In this document: positions 1 through 7,484 of the stretch, piece after piece
How positions within the stretch are numbered: the stretch's first letter is position 1
Layout of the letters: every line of letters starts with the position of its first letter
Origin: Deltaproteobacteria bacterium
Lineage (GTDB): Bacteria; Desulfobacterota; Desulfobacteria; Desulfobacterales; ETH-SRB1
Direction of reading: 5' to 3'
Assembly (NCBI GenBank): GCA_030262795.1
Contig: JAJSZO010000027.1
Location: forward strand, 1 to 17,639
DNA length: 17,639 nt
Program-made: the position numbers and the translations under genes
The notes under the pieces: generated by a model
Seen by the model: the letters and a program-made list of their open reading frames with translations, nothing else
Databases searched by the model: none
What the model was told of the DNA's origin: nothing

Positions 1-574
1 CCGGCTTTGACTCCGGCTCTTTTTTATTACCTTGTTCCAACTCTGCCGCAACTTCCGGATATTTAACCGCAATAGACTTCAAGGCGGCGGCTTTCATATC
101 CTTTCCAAATGGAGACAAAATAATTTCCTGATACTTGCGGATATCTTTCTTTTTTATTTCTTCTTTCAGACGTTTGATCTCGGTCAGGCGTTTTGCCTCC
201 TCTTTTTGCTGTTTATTTTTCAGCGTGTTAAGCTGTTTTTGCAGTTTTTCTCTCTGATGTACAATAGTAAGCATGACATCCAGGGTATTGTAGCTTCTTG
301 CTGCCTGTGCATCAAGTTTTGCGATTTCCGCTTTGCAACGAGCAATTTCCACTTGCTCCTTCTCACGTGCTGCCCAGTGTTTTGCTTCCATATGTGACAG
401 TGGGTCAGGCGCCTTCATGTCCGCTTCCGTGTCCGATCCGTACGCAAGTGAGTTGTTTCCGATCGCCACAATCGCATTGCCGGCAAAGCCACCGACTCTT
501 ACGCTCCCACCAATGATGCAAATAACACCCAAAACGGCTCCAACAATCGCTGATACCATCAATTTTTTATTCAA
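1..574 (-). CDS. Membrane-anchored coiled-coil protein, C-terminus outside the window
   Basis: I do not recognise the family. Reading the minus strand, an open frame of about 191 codons starts at TTG (572-574) and is still open at base 1, so the C-terminus is missing. The TTG is chosen because AGGGAGG lies five bases upstream; an ATG five codons further in (557-559) is the alternative. Residues about 5-30 (LMVSAIVGAVLGVICIIGG) form one hydrophobic membrane segment with few charges before it. A short linker follows, then from about residue 70 to 150 a Lys/Glu/Gln-rich stretch (EKLQKQLNTLKNKQQKEEAKRL) typical of a coiled coil. The end is again charged and Lys-rich. A signal-anchor protein with a helical soluble domain is the likely form; the role is unknown. 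It is divergent from the heat-shock gene downstream. Confidence 0.7.
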   Translation of the reverse strand, partial: MNKKLMVSAIVGAVLGVICIIGGSVRVGGFAGNAIVAIGNNSLAYGSDTEADMKAPDPLSHMEAKHWAAREKEQVEIARCKAEIAKLDAQAARSYNTLDVMLTIVHQREKLQKQLNTLKNKQQKEEAKRLTEIKRLKEEIKKKDIRKYQEIILSPFGKDMKAAALKSIAVKYPEVAAELEQGNKKEPESKP

Positions 575-641
575 CTCGTCCTCCCTGGCTGCATTTTGGG
601 ATTATAATTAAAGTTTAAAACAAATAATACGACATTTCTAT

Positions 642-821
642 GGAACGAGATTTAAATAACTTTCTCAGTTAGACGCTCAGATTTAGGTCGGATTTGTTCG
701 ATCTGAGTATTCAAAATCTTAAGGAATAGCAAGCTATTTTGTAGATTTTGAATACTCAGATCGGGCAAAGGCGGCCTGAAGATGAGATGCATAAATGGGA
801 AAGTTATTTAAACCTCGTTCC
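642..821. repeat. Long imperfect palindrome, copy 1 (180 bp)
   Basis: The outer arms GGAACGAG (642-649) and CTCGTTCC (814-821) continue inward through TTTAAATAACTTTC and its complement. An inner perfect 20-bp inverted repeat (700-719 with 743-762) encloses a loop whose centre is AATAGCAAGCTATT (725-738), itself a small hairpin. Between the outer and inner stems lie two non-complementary modules: one containing CTCAGATTTAGGTCGG, the other GGCAAAGGCGGCCTGAAG. Both recur in copies 2 and 3. The element sits in the divergent intergenic region. It has no coding capacity and resembles a MITE- or REP-type element. Confidence 0.85.
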
Positions 822-856
822 TAATAAAACACAATTAATTCTCTTCGGATATTTTC

Positions 857-884
857 TTTACAAATTAGCCTTATCATGTATAAT
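857..884 (+). promoter_or_regulatory. Candidate sigma-70 promoter of the hsp20-lon-rlpA operon
   Basis: TTTACA (857-862) and TATAAT (879-884) are separated by 16 bases. TG directly precedes the -10 hexamer. This would start transcription near 891, about 65 bases before the small heat shock gene. No CIRCE dyad is visible nearby, and a CTTGAAA at 893-899 lacks a sigma-32 type -10 box. Confidence 0.5.
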
Positions 885-955
885 ACTACCTTCTTGAAAA
901 AAATTATAGTTTTCGTTCAGGCACTTTAATAAGCAGCAACAGGCAGGAGCCGGAA

Positions 956-1402
956 ATGGATTATATCAAAATACAATTTAGTAATAATTTTGATGAATTA
1001 GGTTCTAGAATTGAAAAAACCATTGAGGATATGTTCAGATCTATGAATCCTGTTTTTTCTTTTTCTGAATGTACCTGGAAGCCTCAAATGGATATTTATG
1101 AGATTCCTGAAGAAATAATTATTATAGCTGAAATTGCAGGAGTCAATAAAGAAAACCTGGGGATAAAAATTAACAGCAAAGCCGTCAAAATTTATGGCTA
1201 TCGTACTGAATTGCCACACGTAGAAAATATAAAATACAGATTAGCGGAAATCCGGTACGATAAATTTGAACGTACCCTTTTTCTTCCTGCACCGATTGAT
1301 ACTGATAAGGTAACGGCATCATATATAAATGGTTTTCTTCAGATTAAGCTTGCCAAACTGCCGATTGATAAAACACGCAAGATGCCGATCACTGAGGAAT
1401 AG
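956..1402 (+). CDS. Small heat shock protein, Hsp20/alpha-crystallin family
   Basis: This is an ATP-independent holdase chaperone that binds unfolding proteins in the cytoplasm. The 148-aa length is usual for bacterial Hsp20. The N-terminal arm (1-40) contains the amphipathic ELGSRIEKTIEDMFRSM segment. The alpha-crystallin domain spans about 42-138: MDIYEIPEEIIIIAEIAGV opens it, the KFERTLFLPAPIDTDKV strand pair is at about 103-119, and the hallmark G-F-L-Q-I-K-L near 126-132 closes it. The usual C-terminal I-X-I/V tail motif is not obvious. The start ATG has CAGGAG six bases upstream. Lon begins 42 bases downstream on the same strand, so chaperone and protease are probably co-transcribed and both act on damaged protein. 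Confidence 0.93.
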   Translation: MDYIKIQFSNNFDELGSRIEKTIEDMFRSMNPVFSFSECTWKPQMDIYEIPEEIIIIAEIAGVNKENLGIKINSKAVKIYGYRTELPHVENIKYRLAEIRYDKFERTLFLPAPIDTDKVTASYINGFLQIKLAKLPIDKTRKMPITEE

Positions 1403-1444
1403 TTGATTTCCGATTAACGTTTAACAAAACTCTACGAGGTATCC

Positions 1445-3820
1445 ATGACAGATAAGCAACCATCCTTGAACTTTGAAAATAAAGAACTCCCGAAAATACT
1501 TCCTATTCTTCCTTTATTTGATGCTACTCTATTCCCCAAAATGGTTGTGCCGATTGTTATAATGCAACGTGAATCCATTCAACTGGTAGATGAAGCAATG
1601 TCCAAAGATAGAACAATCGGCCTTATTCTATCAAAGAATTCAGAAGTTAAAAACAAATACGGGCCTGACGATCTATACAAAATCGGCACAACCGCACTTA
1701 TCCTTAAAATGGCAAAAATCGAAGAGAATAATGCACAGTTACTTGTACAAGGTTTGGGCAGATTTAAAGTAAAAAAATTTATAAAAGAAAAGCCTTACCT
1801 GCAGGCCAGAGTAGAAAATCTTCATGATATAGAAAGAAAAAGCAAGGAGATTGATGCCCTTATGGCCAATCTTATCGGCCTGTTTACCAAAGTTGTCGAG
1901 TTCTCTCCGGGATTGTCACCTGATATTCTTTCTATGGCAAAATCAATACAGTCGCCGGGCATTCTCGCTGACATGATTGCTTCGATCATAAATTCAACAT
2001 TAGAAGAAAAACAAAAAGTTTTAGAAATCCTGAACATAAAAAAACGACTGCAGGAAGTTACACGTATTGGTAATTATCAGGTGGAAATTCTTGAGCTTGG
2101 GAACAAAATACAGTCCCAGGTCAAGGGTGATATGGATAAAAAACAGAGAGAATATTATCTCCGCCAGCAAATGGAAGCGATCAAGGAAGAACTCGGCGAA
2201 AAAGATGAAACGAGTATTGAAATTGAAGAATACAAGACTAAAATTAAAGAAAAGAATCTCCCTGAAGAAGCGCTTAAAGAGGCTGAACGCGAAATTGGCC
2301 GTCTATCACGAATGCATCCTTCTTCTTCCGAATATACCGTGGCATCAACATACATTGACTGGCTGACATCACTACCCTGGAATGAAAGCACAGAAGACAA
2401 CTTAGATATAACAAAGGCCAGAAAAATTTTAGATAACGATCATTACGGACTAACGAAACCTAAAAAACGTATTATAGAATTTCTGGCTGTACGAAAGCTT
2501 AAACCTGAATCAAAAGGCCCTATACTTTGCTTTGTAGGCCCGCCGGGTACAGGAAAAACATCTCTTGGCCGCTCAATAGCACGGGCTTTAGGGCGTAAAT
2601 TTTTCCGCATTTCACTTGGCGGTGTCAGAGATGAGGCTGAAATCAGAGGACACAGGCGAACCTATGTCGGCGCTCTTCCCGGACGTATTATTCAGGGTAT
2701 CAGACGTGCAGAGTCTAATAATCCGGTTTTTATGCTGGACGAAATTGACAAAATCGGAAGTGATTTTCGTGGTGATCCATCTTCGGCTCTGCTGGAAGTT
2801 CTTGATCCGGAGCAAAACTTTTCTTTTTCAGATCATTACCTTGATGTGCCGTTTGATCTGTCAAAAGTCATGTTCATTACCACTGCAAATATTTTACACA
2901 CAATACCTCCGGCTCTTCAAGACAGAATGGAAGTCTTGCATCTGCTGGGATACACTCTGGATGAAAAAATTAAAATTGCAAACCGTTTTCTCATACCTCG
3001 TCAACGCGAAGCACATGGTCTCAATTCATCTCAAATAACCTTCACAAATGCTTCAATAAAAAATATAATCACAGGCTACACAAGGGAAGCGGGTTTAAGA
3101 AATTTAGAACGCGAGATTGCAACCATATGCAGAGGTGTTGCAACACAAATCGCTGAGGAAAAAAGAAAGTCAGTTAAAGTCAGTATAAAAGATATTTACA
3201 AATACCTCGGCCCTGTCCACTTTTCCTCCGGAGCCAGAGCAAGACCTTTAAAACCGGGCATAGCCATGGGTCTTGCATGGACGGAAGCAGGAGGTATGTT
3301 ACTCTTTGTCGAAGCTACATCCATGAAAGGAAAAAAGCACCTTACTTTAACCGGTCAACTTGGGGATGTTATGAAGGAATCCGCAACAGCGGCTTTGAGT
3401 TTTATTCGTGCAAATGCTGCCAAACTCGGAATCTCCGAAGATTTTTTTGATACTATTGATATACATATCCATATACCGGAAGGAGCCATACCAAAAGACG
3501 GCCCTTCTGCCGGTGTCACCATACTTACAGCCCTTGTATCTCTTCTGACCAATAAAACAATAAAAAAAGATCTTGCCATGACCGGTGAAATTACCCTGAG
3601 AGGACGGGTTTTGCCGGTTGGAGGCGTAAAGGAAAAAGTTCTTGCCGCCCACCAGGCCGGAATTAAAACCATTATCATGCCAAAGTGGAACAAAAAAGAT
3701 TTAGAAGAAGATATGCCGGAAAAAGTAATGAAAGAAATTCAATTCCACTTTGTTAACCAGATGATGGAAGTATTAAAAATTGCTATAGGAAAGCAGCCAA
3801 CCGTGAACCATGAACAATGA
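1445..3820 (+). CDS. lon: ATP-dependent Lon protease (LonA type)
   Basis: Lon is a cytoplasmic AAA+ serine protease that degrades misfolded and regulatory proteins. The 791-aa length matches bacterial LonA. The N-terminal substrate-binding domain begins at about residue 18 (ILPILPLFDATLFPKMVVPI). A coiled region around 210-310 follows. Walker A GPPGTGKT is at residues 365-372 and Walker B acidic residues are D432/E433 in FMLDEID. The protease domain carries the nucleophile S688 in DGPSAG and the catalytic lysine K731 in GGVKEK. Their 43-residue spacing is the same as S679/K722 in the E. coli enzyme, so the protein should be active. GAGG lies five bases before the ATG. The stop codon falls inside a 7-bp tandem repeat that also contains the rlpA start, giving an 11-base overlap. 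Location behind hsp20 fits a heat-stress operon. Confidence 0.98.
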   Translation: MTDKQPSLNFENKELPKILPILPLFDATLFPKMVVPIVIMQRESIQLVDEAMSKDRTIGLILSKNSEVKNKYGPDDLYKIGTTALILKMAKIEENNAQLLVQGLGRFKVKKFIKEKPYLQARVENLHDIERKSKEIDALMANLIGLFTKVVEFSPGLSPDILSMAKSIQSPGILADMIASIINSTLEEKQKVLEILNIKKRLQEVTRIGNYQVEILELGNKIQSQVKGDMDKKQREYYLRQQMEAIKEELGEKDETSIEIEEYKTKIKEKNLPEEALKEAEREIGRLSRMHPSSSEYTVASTYIDWLTSLPWNESTEDNLDITKARKILDNDHYGLTKPKKRIIEFLAVRKLKPESKGPILCFVGPPGTGKTSLGRSIARALGRKFFRISLGGVRDEAEIRGHRRTYVGALPGRIIQGIRRAESNNPVFMLDEIDKIGSDFRGDPSSALLEVLDPEQNFSFSDHYLDVPFDLSKVMFITTANILHTIPPALQDRMEVLHLLGYTLDEKIKIANRFLIPRQREAHGLNSSQITFTNASIKNIITGYTREAGLRNLEREIATICRGVATQIAEEKRKSVKVSIKDIYKYLGPVHFSSGARARPLKPGIAMGLAWTEAGGMLLFVEATSMKGKKHLTLTGQLGDVMKESATAALSFIRANAAKLGISEDFFDTIDIHIHIPEGAIPKDGPSAGVTILTALVSLLTNKTIKKDLAMTGEITLRGRVLPVGGVKEKVLAAHQAGIKTIIMPKWNKKDLEEDMPEKVMKEIQFHFVNQMMEVLKIAIGKQPTVNHEQ

Positions 3821-3823
3821 ACC
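3803..3823 (+). repeat. Heptanucleotide tandem repeat across the lon/rlpA junction
   Basis: Three consecutive 7-bp units, GTGAACC-ATGAACA-ATGAACC, cover the end of lon and the start of rlpA. Each unit opens with a potential start codon, at 3803, 3810 and 3817. Because 7 is not a multiple of 3, these fall in three different frames. The lon stop TGA (3818-3820) overlaps the third unit. The rlpA frame uses the middle ATG. Confidence 0.8.
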
Positions 3824-4598
3824 AGACAACCTGAGTAGTTACCATTTTTTTTCTTGCGTTACCTTCCTCGCTGTTTTCGGTCTTTTCCTTTCTTTATTTC
3901 ACGGATGTGCCACGGTAAAGCTACCTCCTGACCGATCAAAAGCTTCCCCCCCAACATTCAAGCCTTACAAAGTAATGGGAAACTGGTATCAGCCGCTGCA
4001 TGACGCAAAGGATTTCGTGCAGGTTGGAAAAGCATCCTGGTATGGCAGGAAGTTTCACGGCAGAAAAACCGCAAACGGCGAAATTTATGATATGTATGCC
4101 ATCTCTGCCGCGCATAAAACTCTGCCGATTGGGACATATGTAAAAGTGCGCAATCTACATAACAATAAAAAAATCGTGGTCAGAATCAATGACCGCGGGC
4201 CCTTTGTTCGAGGCAGAATAATTGATCTTTCCTATGCTGCAGCAAAAAAAATCGGCATAGTTGGGCCAGGTACGGCAAAGGTCAAAATCGTAGCCTTGGG
4301 GGTTGCCGGAAAATCTGAACCCAAAAGACATGAACACCGGACTTATGCCCCTGTGAACTATTATGCCGGAAATTTTACATTTCAAGTTGGCGCATTCTGC
4401 GACCGGCAAAATGCTGAAAGGTTCAGGGCAAAACTTGCTCAAAAATACAGAAATGCTCACATAACAACCTATAATGGCGGTGATGCTATCTACTACAGGG
4501 TACGGCTTGGGAAATGCTCAAATCTTGAGCAGGCAAGAGAGTATGAAAAAGATCTTAATGACAACGGATTTGAAGATGCATTTATTGTTGCAGAATAG
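3810..4598 (+). CDS. rlpA: RlpA-like septal/endolytic peptidoglycan lytic transglycosylase lipoprotein with SPOR domain
   Basis: RlpA proteins cleave glycan strands lacking stem peptides, at division sites, in the periplasm. The 262-aa protein has a hydrophobic signal (about 12-30) ending in LFHGC, a slightly non-standard lipobox, so Cys33 is the likely lipidated residue. The double-psi beta-barrel domain (about 72-165) includes GKASWYG, GRKTANGE and NDRGPF. His102 and Asp128 are 26 residues apart, the same spacing as the catalytic His131/Asp157 reported for P. aeruginosa RlpA. A SPOR domain (about 186-262, FTFQVGAFCDRQNAERF) binds denuded septal glycan. The start ATG lies inside lon with no close Shine-Dalgarno, so translation is probably coupled to lon termination. 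Other in-frame starts would lose the signal peptide. A palindromic repeat begins four bases after the stop. Confidence 0.93.
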   Translation: MNNEPDNLSSYHFFSCVTFLAVFGLFLSLFHGCATVKLPPDRSKASPPTFKPYKVMGNWYQPLHDAKDFVQVGKASWYGRKFHGRKTANGEIYDMYAISAAHKTLPIGTYVKVRNLHNNKKIVVRINDRGPFVRGRIIDLSYAAAKKIGIVGPGTAKVKIVALGVAGKSEPKRHEHRTYAPVNYYAGNFTFQVGAFCDRQNAERFRAKLAQKYRNAHITTYNGGDAIYYRVRLGKCSNLEQAREYEKDLNDNGFEDAFIVAE

Positions 4599-4602
4599 GT
4601 AA

Positions 4603-4703
4603 GGAATGTGGATGAATTAACTTCCCCAAGTAGGCGCACAGATTTGGGCAAAAGCGGCCTGAAGCTGTGATGCATAGTTGGGAAGTTATTTCGTCCACAT
4701 TCC
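4603..4703. repeat. Long imperfect palindrome, copy 2 (101 bp, centre deleted)
   Basis: The arms GGAATGTGGATGAATTAACTTCCC (4603-4626, split here as GGAATGTGGATG + AATTAACTTCCC) and the complement at 4680-4703 differ at a few positions. Between them, module A (AAGTAGGCGCACAGATTTGGG) runs straight into module B (CAAAAGCGGCCTGAAGCTG). The central hairpin present in copies 1 and 3 is therefore missing. Same orientation as copy 1. It lies between the rlpA stop and tex. Confidence 0.85.
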
Positions 4704-4706
4704 TAA

Positions 4707-4719
4707 GGCGCACAGATTT
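4707..4719 (+). repeat. Solo fragment of repeat module A
   Basis: GGCGCACAGATTT repeats the 13 bases found at 4633-4645 inside copy 2. It sits directly after the right TAA end of that copy, so it is probably a leftover of an adjacent or rearranged element. Confidence 0.55.
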
Positions 4720-4761
4720 TTGACTACGTGAGCAGCAACAGAAAATTAATACAGGGGGACT

Positions 4762-7047
4762 ATGAACAACGATACATTTATATCCAAAATTGCTGAAGAA
4801 CAAAATGTAAATAATAATCAGGTTCAGGCCACGGCTTCCCTTCTTGCGGAAGGCGCGACAGTTCCGTTTATCGCGCGTTACAGAAAAGAAGCAACGGGAA
4901 GTCTTGATGAAGTAGCTGTTATGGCTATCAGGGACAGGCTGAACCATCTTATGGAACTGAAAGAACGAAAGGAAGCAATCCTCAAATCTCTTGAAAAACA
5001 CGGTCACCTGACGGATGAACTGAAGGAAAAGGTTCTTGCTGCGGAATCCATGGCTGTGCTTGAAGACATATATCTTCCGTATAAGCCTAAACGACGGACA
5101 AGGGCTGTTATGGCAAAGGAAAAAGGACTTGAACCGCTGGCGCTGATGATTTTTGAGCAAAAAGGAACAAATCCGGTCAAAGAGGCGGAATCTTTCATTG
5201 ACCCTGAAAAAGGAGTTGAATCTGTTGAAGATGCCCTGGCAGGGGCCAGAGACATAATTGCTGAAATCATAAATGAAAACGATAAGGCCAGGGCTCGGCT
5301 GAGGAACCTCTTTCTCACAAAAGCTGCGATTAAAAGCAGGGTTGCTTCGGGTATGGAGGAAAAAGGGGCTAAATTCAGGGATTATTTTGACTGGGAGGAA
5401 CCTGTTGCCGGTGTTCCTTCTCACAGGATGCTGGCCATGAGACGGGGTGAAGGTGAAGACTTTCTGAACCTTGACATACTGCCTGATGAAGAAGAGGCAA
5501 CAGCTATCCTTGAGAACATGTTTGTTAAAGGGGAAGGTGATGATTCCGCACAGGTAAAGCTGGCTGCAAAGGATTGCTATAAGCGTCTTCTTTCCCGTTC
5601 AATGGAAACTGAAACCAGGCTCCATGCAAAAGAAAAGGCTGAGATCGAAGCAATAAAAGTCTTTGCGGATAACCTTCGCCAGCTCCTGCTTGCTCCGCCG
5701 TTGGGAGCAAAACGCGTCATGGGAATAGACCCGGGATTCAGAACAGGGTGCAAGCTTGTCTGTCTTGACCGGCAAGGAAAACTGCTTCATTATGATACTG
5801 TTTATCCCCACATGTCTGAAAAAAAGACTCTTGCAGAAACAGGAAAAATAAAATCCCTGTGCGAAAAGTTTGAGATTGAAGTCATAGCTGTGGGAAACGG
5901 TACTGCCGGCAGAGAAACAGAAACCTTTGTAAAGGCTGTCCCTTTTTCAAAGCCCGTACAGATTATCATGGTCAACGAGAGCGGCGCTTCAATATATTCC
6001 GCTTCTGAAGTGGCAAGGGAAGAGTTCCCGAATCATGATCTAACGGTGCGCGGAGCTGTCTCAATCGGAAGACGTTTGATGGATCCCCTTGCAGAGCTTG
6101 TAAAAATCGATCCAAAATCAATAGGTGTGGGTCAATACCAGCATGATGTTGATCAGAAGGCACTGAAACAGTCCCTTGATGATGTTGTTATGAGTTGCGT
6201 TAACGGTGTCGGAGTTGATCTGAACAGAGCCAGCGCCCAGCTCCTTACGTATGTTTCAGGCATGAACGCCGGGCTTGCAAAAAATATTGTCGCTTATCGT
6301 GAGGATAACGGACCATTCATCTCCAGGCAGCAACTGACAAACGTGTCGCGCCTTGGTCCCAAGGCGTTTGAACAGTCTGCGGGTTTTTTAAGGATTCATG
6401 ACGGTGAAAACCCTCTTGATGCCAGCGCAGTGCATCCTGAAACTTACTATATCGTTGACGCCATAGCCAAAGATCTTGATACTGCGGTCGTTGATATTTT
6501 GAAAAAACCTGAAATCAGGAATCAAATCAATGTTACAAAATATGTTACTGATTCAGTCGGGCTTCCCACACTGAATGATATCCTTGATGAACTGGCAAAG
6601 CCGGGACGTGACCCAAGGAAAAAATTTGAGGCATTCGCATTTACCGATGGTATTGAAAAAATCGAAGACCTGAGACCTGGAATGAAACTCTCCGGAATTG
6701 TAACAAATATTACAGCGTTCGGGGCTTTTGTTGATATGGGCGTGCATCAGGATGGCCTTGTTCATGTCAGCGAGATGGCAGACAGGTTTGTGAAAAATCC
6801 CACTGATATTGTAAAAGTTCAGCAAAAGGTGTCAGTAATCGTGCTTGAAGTTGACCTTGCCAGAAACAGAATTTCTCTATCAATGAAATCGCAATCCGGG
6901 AAGTCAGATGCTGAGGTAAAAAATCCGGGATTGAAAAAAGCTCAAAAGCGTAATCCTAAACCAAAGAATAAAAAGAAGGTAAGCAGCAAGCCTGCGCCAT
7001 TTAATAACCCGTTAGCAGATGCCCTAATAAAAAGCGGGTTTAAATAG
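4762..7047 (+). CDS. tex: Tex family S1 RNA-binding transcription accessory protein
   Basis: Tex is a conserved bacterial relative of eukaryotic Spt6 that binds nucleic acid and affects transcription. The exact mechanism is unsettled. The 761 aa fit the family. The helical N-terminal region opens with the typical ATASLLAEGATVPFIARYRKEATGSLDE. A YqgF/RuvX-like fold starts near residue 316 (AKRVMGIDPGFRTGCKLVCLD, with D323). Helix-hairpin-helix motifs cover about 494-546 (LLTYVSGMNAGLAKNIVAYR, then NVSRLGPKAFEQSAGFLRI). The S1 domain spans about 642-712 (GIVTNITAFGAFVDMGVHQD). A Lys-rich tail of about 45 residues follows and may add nucleic-acid affinity. The ATG is preceded by AGGGGG with a short spacer. 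The gene is flanked by palindromic repeats in opposite orientations and looks monocistronic. Confidence 0.97.
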   Translation: MNNDTFISKIAEEQNVNNNQVQATASLLAEGATVPFIARYRKEATGSLDEVAVMAIRDRLNHLMELKERKEAILKSLEKHGHLTDELKEKVLAAESMAVLEDIYLPYKPKRRTRAVMAKEKGLEPLALMIFEQKGTNPVKEAESFIDPEKGVESVEDALAGARDIIAEIINENDKARARLRNLFLTKAAIKSRVASGMEEKGAKFRDYFDWEEPVAGVPSHRMLAMRRGEGEDFLNLDILPDEEEATAILENMFVKGEGDDSAQVKLAAKDCYKRLLSRSMETETRLHAKEKAEIEAIKVFADNLRQLLLAPPLGAKRVMGIDPGFRTGCKLVCLDRQGKLLHYDTVYPHMSEKKTLAETGKIKSLCEKFEIEVIAVGNGTAGRETETFVKAVPFSKPVQIIMVNESGASIYSASEVAREEFPNHDLTVRGAVSIGRRLMDPLAELVKIDPKSIGVGQYQHDVDQKALKQSLDDVVMSCVNGVGVDLNRASAQLLTYVSGMNAGLAKNIVAYREDNGPFISRQQLTNVSRLGPKAFEQSAGFLRIHDGENPLDASAVHPETYYIVDAIAKDLDTAVVDILKKPEIRNQINVTKYVTDSVGLPTLNDILDELAKPGRDPRKKFEAFAFTDGIEKIEDLRPGMKLSGIVTNITAFGAFVDMGVHQDGLVHVSEMADRFVKNPTDIVKVQQKVSVIVLEVDLARNRISLSMKSQSGKSDAEVKNPGLKKAQKRNPKPKNKKKVSSKPAPFNNPLADALIKSGFK

Positions 7048-7484
7048 GGTTCAGGTTGCTGACTCTTGGCTGGTCTGACGGGAACAGTTTTCTTGGAATT
7101 GATTTTGCCCTGTTGTCATCAGCAGAAAGGAAATAAAAAACAACGATTTTATGGTCCATGTCTCTGTTTTTCAAGCTAAGGAACGTGGACGAAATAACTT
7201 CCCCAACTATGCATCACAGCTTCAGGCCGCCTTTGTTCGATTCCAAATCACAAAAATATTGAAATAGCTCGCTATTCCATCAACTTTTGTGATCTGAGAT
7301 CAAACAAATTCGACCCAAATCTGTGCGCCTACTTGGGGAAGTTAATTCGTCCACGTTCCTAATCACATGGCCATTTATTTTTGTAATGTTCTGATATGTT
7401 GAGAATTATCGGGTCAAATCCAAGTGCCCGGTGATCGCAAAAGACATCGGCTGCAAGGGGGGAAGAAATAAAGGGGGGGCGTCT
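7048..7484. other. Intergenic region between tex and the cation transporter gene
   Basis: The region holds palindrome copy 3 (7180-7359). I see no convincing terminator after tex and no RNA gene. An in-frame GTG at 7431 could extend the downstream transporter by 18 codons, but it has no ribosome binding site and the extension (Gly/Lys-rich) looks non-coding. Confidence 0.5.
7180..7359. repeat. Long imperfect palindrome, copy 3 (180 bp, inverted orientation)
   Basis: It is the same length as copy 1 but in the opposite orientation. The outer arms GGAACGTGGACGAAATAACTTCCCC (first 20 shown: GGAACGTGGACGAAATAACT) and its complement ending at 7359 differ at one position in 25. The centre is AATAGCTCGCTATT (7263-7276), flanked by ATCACAAAA/TTTTGTGAT. 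Module B (GCATCACAGCTTCAGGCCGC) is on the left and module A (CAAATCTGTGCGCCTACTT) on the right, the mirror image of copies 1 and 2. It is bounded by CTAA and TAAT. Confidence 0.85.

Noticed and set aside
32..397. 121-codon plus-strand frame at the left edge
   Set aside because: It is the shadow of the minus-strand coiled-coil gene; the Phe/Leu/Cys-rich product mirrors Lys/Glu codons on the other strand.
893..899. CTTGAAA as a sigma-32 heat-shock -35 box before hsp20
   Set aside because: No CCCATnT-like -10 box follows at the right distance; the TTTACA/TATAAT pair just upstream is better.
4582..5424. 280-codon minus-strand frame over the start of tex
   Set aside because: It is antisense to tex, has no family resemblance, and reads across palindrome copy 2.
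7431..7484. GTG 7431 as start of the cation transporter
   Set aside because: No ribosome binding site and a Gly/Lys-rich extension unlike the family; GTG 7485 has a strong purine-rich site.
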